This document shows, piece after piece, positions 5,585 through 7,277 of a stretch of 7,277 nucleotides of DNA (the first letter of the stretch is position 1; every line of letters begins with the position of its first letter). Location: positions 1 through 7,277 of the forward strand of contig CANLGS010000192.1 in assembly GCA_947490035.1 (NCBI GenBank). Reading direction: 5' to 3'. The translations under genes and the position numbers were made by a program. Below the pieces are notes generated by a model, which saw nothing but the letters and a program-made list of their open reading frames with translations, ran no database searches and was not told the DNA's origin. This stretch comes from Gemmataceae bacterium. GTDB lineage: Bacteria > Planctomycetota > Planctomycetia > Gemmatales > Gemmataceae.

Positions 5585-6655
5585 ATGGAGCATACGTCGC
5601 ACGAGTTCCTGAAGGCGCTGCTCGAAACACCCAGCCCGTCCGGGTTCGAGCAGCAGATACAACAGGTGGTCCGCACCTACGCGAAGGCGTTCGCCGACGA
5701 CATCCGCACCGATTCGCACGGGAACGTGTTCGCCGCGCGCTTCCCCGAAGGCAAGCCGGCCGACGCGCCGCGCGTCATGCTCGCCGGGCACTGCGACCAG
5801 ATCGGCCTCATGGTGCAGTACATCGACGCCGACGGGTTCCTCTACATCCAGCCCATCGGCGGCTGGGACATGCAGATTCTGCTCGGCCAACACCTCACCG
5901 TCTGGACCAGGAGCGGCGGCATCCCCGGCGTCGTCGCGCGGAAGGCGATTCACCTGCTGAAACCGGACGAGCGCGGCAAGGTGCCGGACTTCACCGACGT
6001 GTGGGTGGACATCGGCGCGAAGAACAAGGAGGAGGCGGAAGGGTTAGTGCGGTGCGGCGACCCGCTCACGTTTGAACTCGGCTACCGGCCGCTGCGCAAC
6101 AGCCTCGCGGCCAGCCCCGCGATGGACGACAAGGTCGGGCTGTGGGTGTGCATGGAAGCCGTGCGGCTGCTCCAGGGGCGCCCGCTGAAGGCCGCGGTGT
6201 ACGGCGTCTCCACGGTGTCCGAAGAGATCGGGTTGCGCGGTGCGACGACCGCCGCGTACGCGATCAACCCCACGGTGGGCGTCGCGGTGGACGTGTGCCA
6301 CGCGACCGACACGCCGGGCAACGACAAGAAGGCGCAAGGCGACATCAAGTGCGGCGGCGGCCCGGTGCTGTATCGCGGCCCGAACATCAGCCCGCGCGTC
6401 TTCGACCTGCTCGAAGAGACTGCGAAGGCCCACGAGATTCCGGTGCAAGTGCGCGGCATGCCGCGGGCCACCGGCACCGACGCGAACGCGATTCAGATCG
6501 CGCGCGAAGGCGTCGCCACGGGCTTGATCGGCATCCCCAACCGGTACATGCACAGCCCGGTCGAAGTGGTTCACCTCGACGACCTGACGAACGCGGCGAA
6601 GCTGCTCGCGGAGTTCTGCGCCGCGGTCGGCCCGGACACGAACTGGATTCCATGA
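5585..6655 (+). CDS. M42 family metallopeptidase (TET-type aminopeptidase / endoglucanase M homolog)
   Basis: The 356-residue product matches the M42 family: cytosolic aminopeptidases with two metal ions that usually assemble into tetrahedral dodecamers and trim peptides. All expected metal-site residues are visible. They are His69 in AGHCDQIG, Asp181/Asp182 in MDDKVG, catalytic Glu213 and ligand Glu214 in SEEIGLRGA, Asp236 in VDVCHA, and His323 in YMHSPVE. Their spacing is nearly the same as in the archaeal TET peptidases. The N-terminal ETPSPSGFE is also typical of the family. The ATG at 5585 has AGGGAG at 5574-5579, 5 bases upstream. The ribosome site lies just outside the hairpin element that separates it from purH, so transcription from purH may be reduced and a separate promoter may exist, though none is obvious. 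Substrate preference cannot be read from sequence. Confidence 0.94.
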   Translation: MEHTSHEFLKALLETPSPSGFEQQIQQVVRTYAKAFADDIRTDSHGNVFAARFPEGKPADAPRVMLAGHCDQIGLMVQYIDADGFLYIQPIGGWDMQILLGQHLTVWTRSGGIPGVVARKAIHLLKPDERGKVPDFTDVWVDIGAKNKEEAEGLVRCGDPLTFELGYRPLRNSLAASPAMDDKVGLWVCMEAVRLLQGRPLKAAVYGVSTVSEEIGLRGATTAAYAINPTVGVAVDVCHATDTPGNDKKAQGDIKCGGGPVLYRGPNISPRVFDLLEETAKAHEIPVQVRGMPRATGTDANAIQIAREGVATGLIGIPNRYMHSPVEVVHLDDLTNAAKLLAEFCAAVGPDTNWIP

Positions 6656-6676
6656 GCGAAAGGCAGCAATGAAGAG

Positions 6677-6784
6677 AAGAGCGGCAGATGACACAGACGG
6701 ACGCAGATTAAAGCCAAGCAGAAGCGTTCTTCAAAACACTCTTTTCTGTCTTATCTGCGTGCGTCTGCGTCATCTGCGGCTCTT
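6677..6784. repeat. Imperfect long inverted repeat before the kinase gene
   Basis: The arms 6677-6708 and 6753-6784 pair at 29 of 32 positions around a 44-base loop. The arm words (CAGATGAC, CGCAGAT, right arm ending CATCTGCGGCTCTT) match the element at 5456-5569 in part, notably 15 of 16 bases at 6764-6779. It looks like an older, diverged member of the same family. Confidence 0.8.
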
Positions 6785-6865
6785 CACTTCTGCTTACGTC
6801 GGCGGAATTCCCGCGCCGAGCGAATCGCGTTCTGCACTTCCGCACGACCGTCGCCCGGTCGGAGC

Positions 6866-6869
6866 GGAG
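6866..6869 (+). promoter_or_regulatory. Ribosome binding site for the kinase GTG start
   Basis: GGAG lies 9 bases before the GTG at 6879. The frame has no nearby ATG upstream; the next in-frame GTG (6759) lies inside the hairpin repeat and has no such site. Confidence 0.5.
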
Positions 6870-6878
6870 CTTCTCCCC

Positions 6879-7277
6879 GTGGCAACCCACACGCAACTCC
6901 CGCGACTCCACTCCCCGTTCCTGAACGCGGTGCGAAAAAGCGGGCTGCTCACCCCGGACGACCTCATCGCGGTGTTCGTCGGCGCGGCCGTCGACCCCGC
7001 CACCGCCGAACCGCTCCAGGTCGCGTCGCTGCTCGTTCGCAAGAAACTGCTGACCCGGTTCCAGGCGATGCAGCTCCTCAGCGGCCGCACGCGCGGCTTC
7101 GTCCTCGACCGGTACAAGATTCTCGAAGGCATCCGACAGGACCGCGTCGGGATGGTGTTCAAGGCCGAAGTCACCGACTCCGGGCGAGTCGTTTCGCTCA
7201 AGGTGCTGCCGGGCGACCGCGCCGCCGACCCGACCATCCTGTCGGCGTTCACGCAGGAAGTCCGCATGGCCGCGAAG
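6879..7277 (+). CDS. Ser/Thr protein kinase, N-terminal part, cut by the window edge; altered glycine loop
   Basis: The frame runs from GTG 6879 to the right edge, giving 133 residues. Residues 12-74 are a helical lead-in (SGLLTPDDL, LLVRKKLLTRFQAMQLLSGR, then GFVLDRY), typical of planctomycete Hanks-type kinases, where it precedes the kinase domain. The kinase domain starts near residue 79 with YKILEG. FKAEV at 94-98 and SLKVL at 106-110 fit the second and third strands, with Lys108 as the ATP-binding lysine; Glu127 (FTQEVRMAA) fits the helix-C glutamate. The glycine loop is unusual: where LGxGGMGxVF is expected, the text is IRQDRVGMVF, keeping only the last glycine. It may be an atypical kinase or pseudokinase; the catalytic HRD and DFG motifs lie beyond the window. 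It may respond to a signal through a C-terminal domain not seen here. The start is supported by GGAG at 6866-6869. Confidence 0.85.
   Translation, partial: MATHTQLPRLHSPFLNAVRKSGLLTPDDLIAVFVGAAVDPATAEPLQVASLLVRKKLLTRFQAMQLLSGRTRGFVLDRYKILEGIRQDRVGMVFKAEVTDSGRVVSLKVLPGDRAADPTILSAFTQEVRMAAK

Noticed and set aside
6652..6672. Six-codon frame (MSERQQ) overlapping the peptidase stop as ATGA
   Set aside because: Too short, with no supporting evidence. The ATGA overlap alone is expected often by chance.
2021..6784. CRISPR array or spaced direct repeats
   Set aside because: The repeats are inverted, single at each site, and of different sequence. There is no regular repeat-spacer spacing and no cas gene.

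Overview
The window looks like chromosomal DNA from a high-GC planctomycete, most likely a Gemmata-type member (Gemmataceae). Three things suggest this. A Ser/Thr kinase at the right edge has the long N-terminal lead-in seen in that group. A short lipoprotein is of a type I recall as conserved in planctomycetes. The gaps between genes are filled with long hairpin repeats. The assignment is inference from sequence texture and was not checked by search.

Layout. Three genes run leftward: a secreted alpha/beta hydrolase cut by the left edge (1-862), an unassigned lipoprotein (1291-2001) and a DUF2752 membrane protein (2108-2644). Four genes run rightward from a 96-base divergent gap: tilS (2741-3808), purH (3877-5454), an M42-type metallopeptidase (5585-6655) and the N-terminal part of a Ser/Thr protein kinase cut by the right edge (6879-7277). 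The stretch 863-1290 has no convincing gene; it holds a candidate promoter for the hydrolase and a decayed hairpin repeat.

The core genes are housekeeping. TilS modifies the AUA-reading isoleucine tRNA, and PurH carries out the last two steps of IMP synthesis. They sit 68 bases apart and may share a transcript. The three leftward genes all encode predicted exported or membrane proteins, but nothing shows that they act together.

The most unusual signal is a set of long inverted repeats. Strong ones occur at 2021-2115, 3186-3305, 5456-5569 and 6677-6784, with a decayed one near 963-1019. Four lie between genes. The fifth (3186-3305) is exactly 120 bp with 40-bp perfect arms and lies in frame inside tilS, adding about 40 residues to an otherwise normal enzyme. 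Because it is a palindrome, the opposite strand encodes almost the same peptide. This resembles, in principle, the palindromic elements known inside Rickettsia proteins. I see no CRISPR array, tRNA, rRNA or transposase gene.
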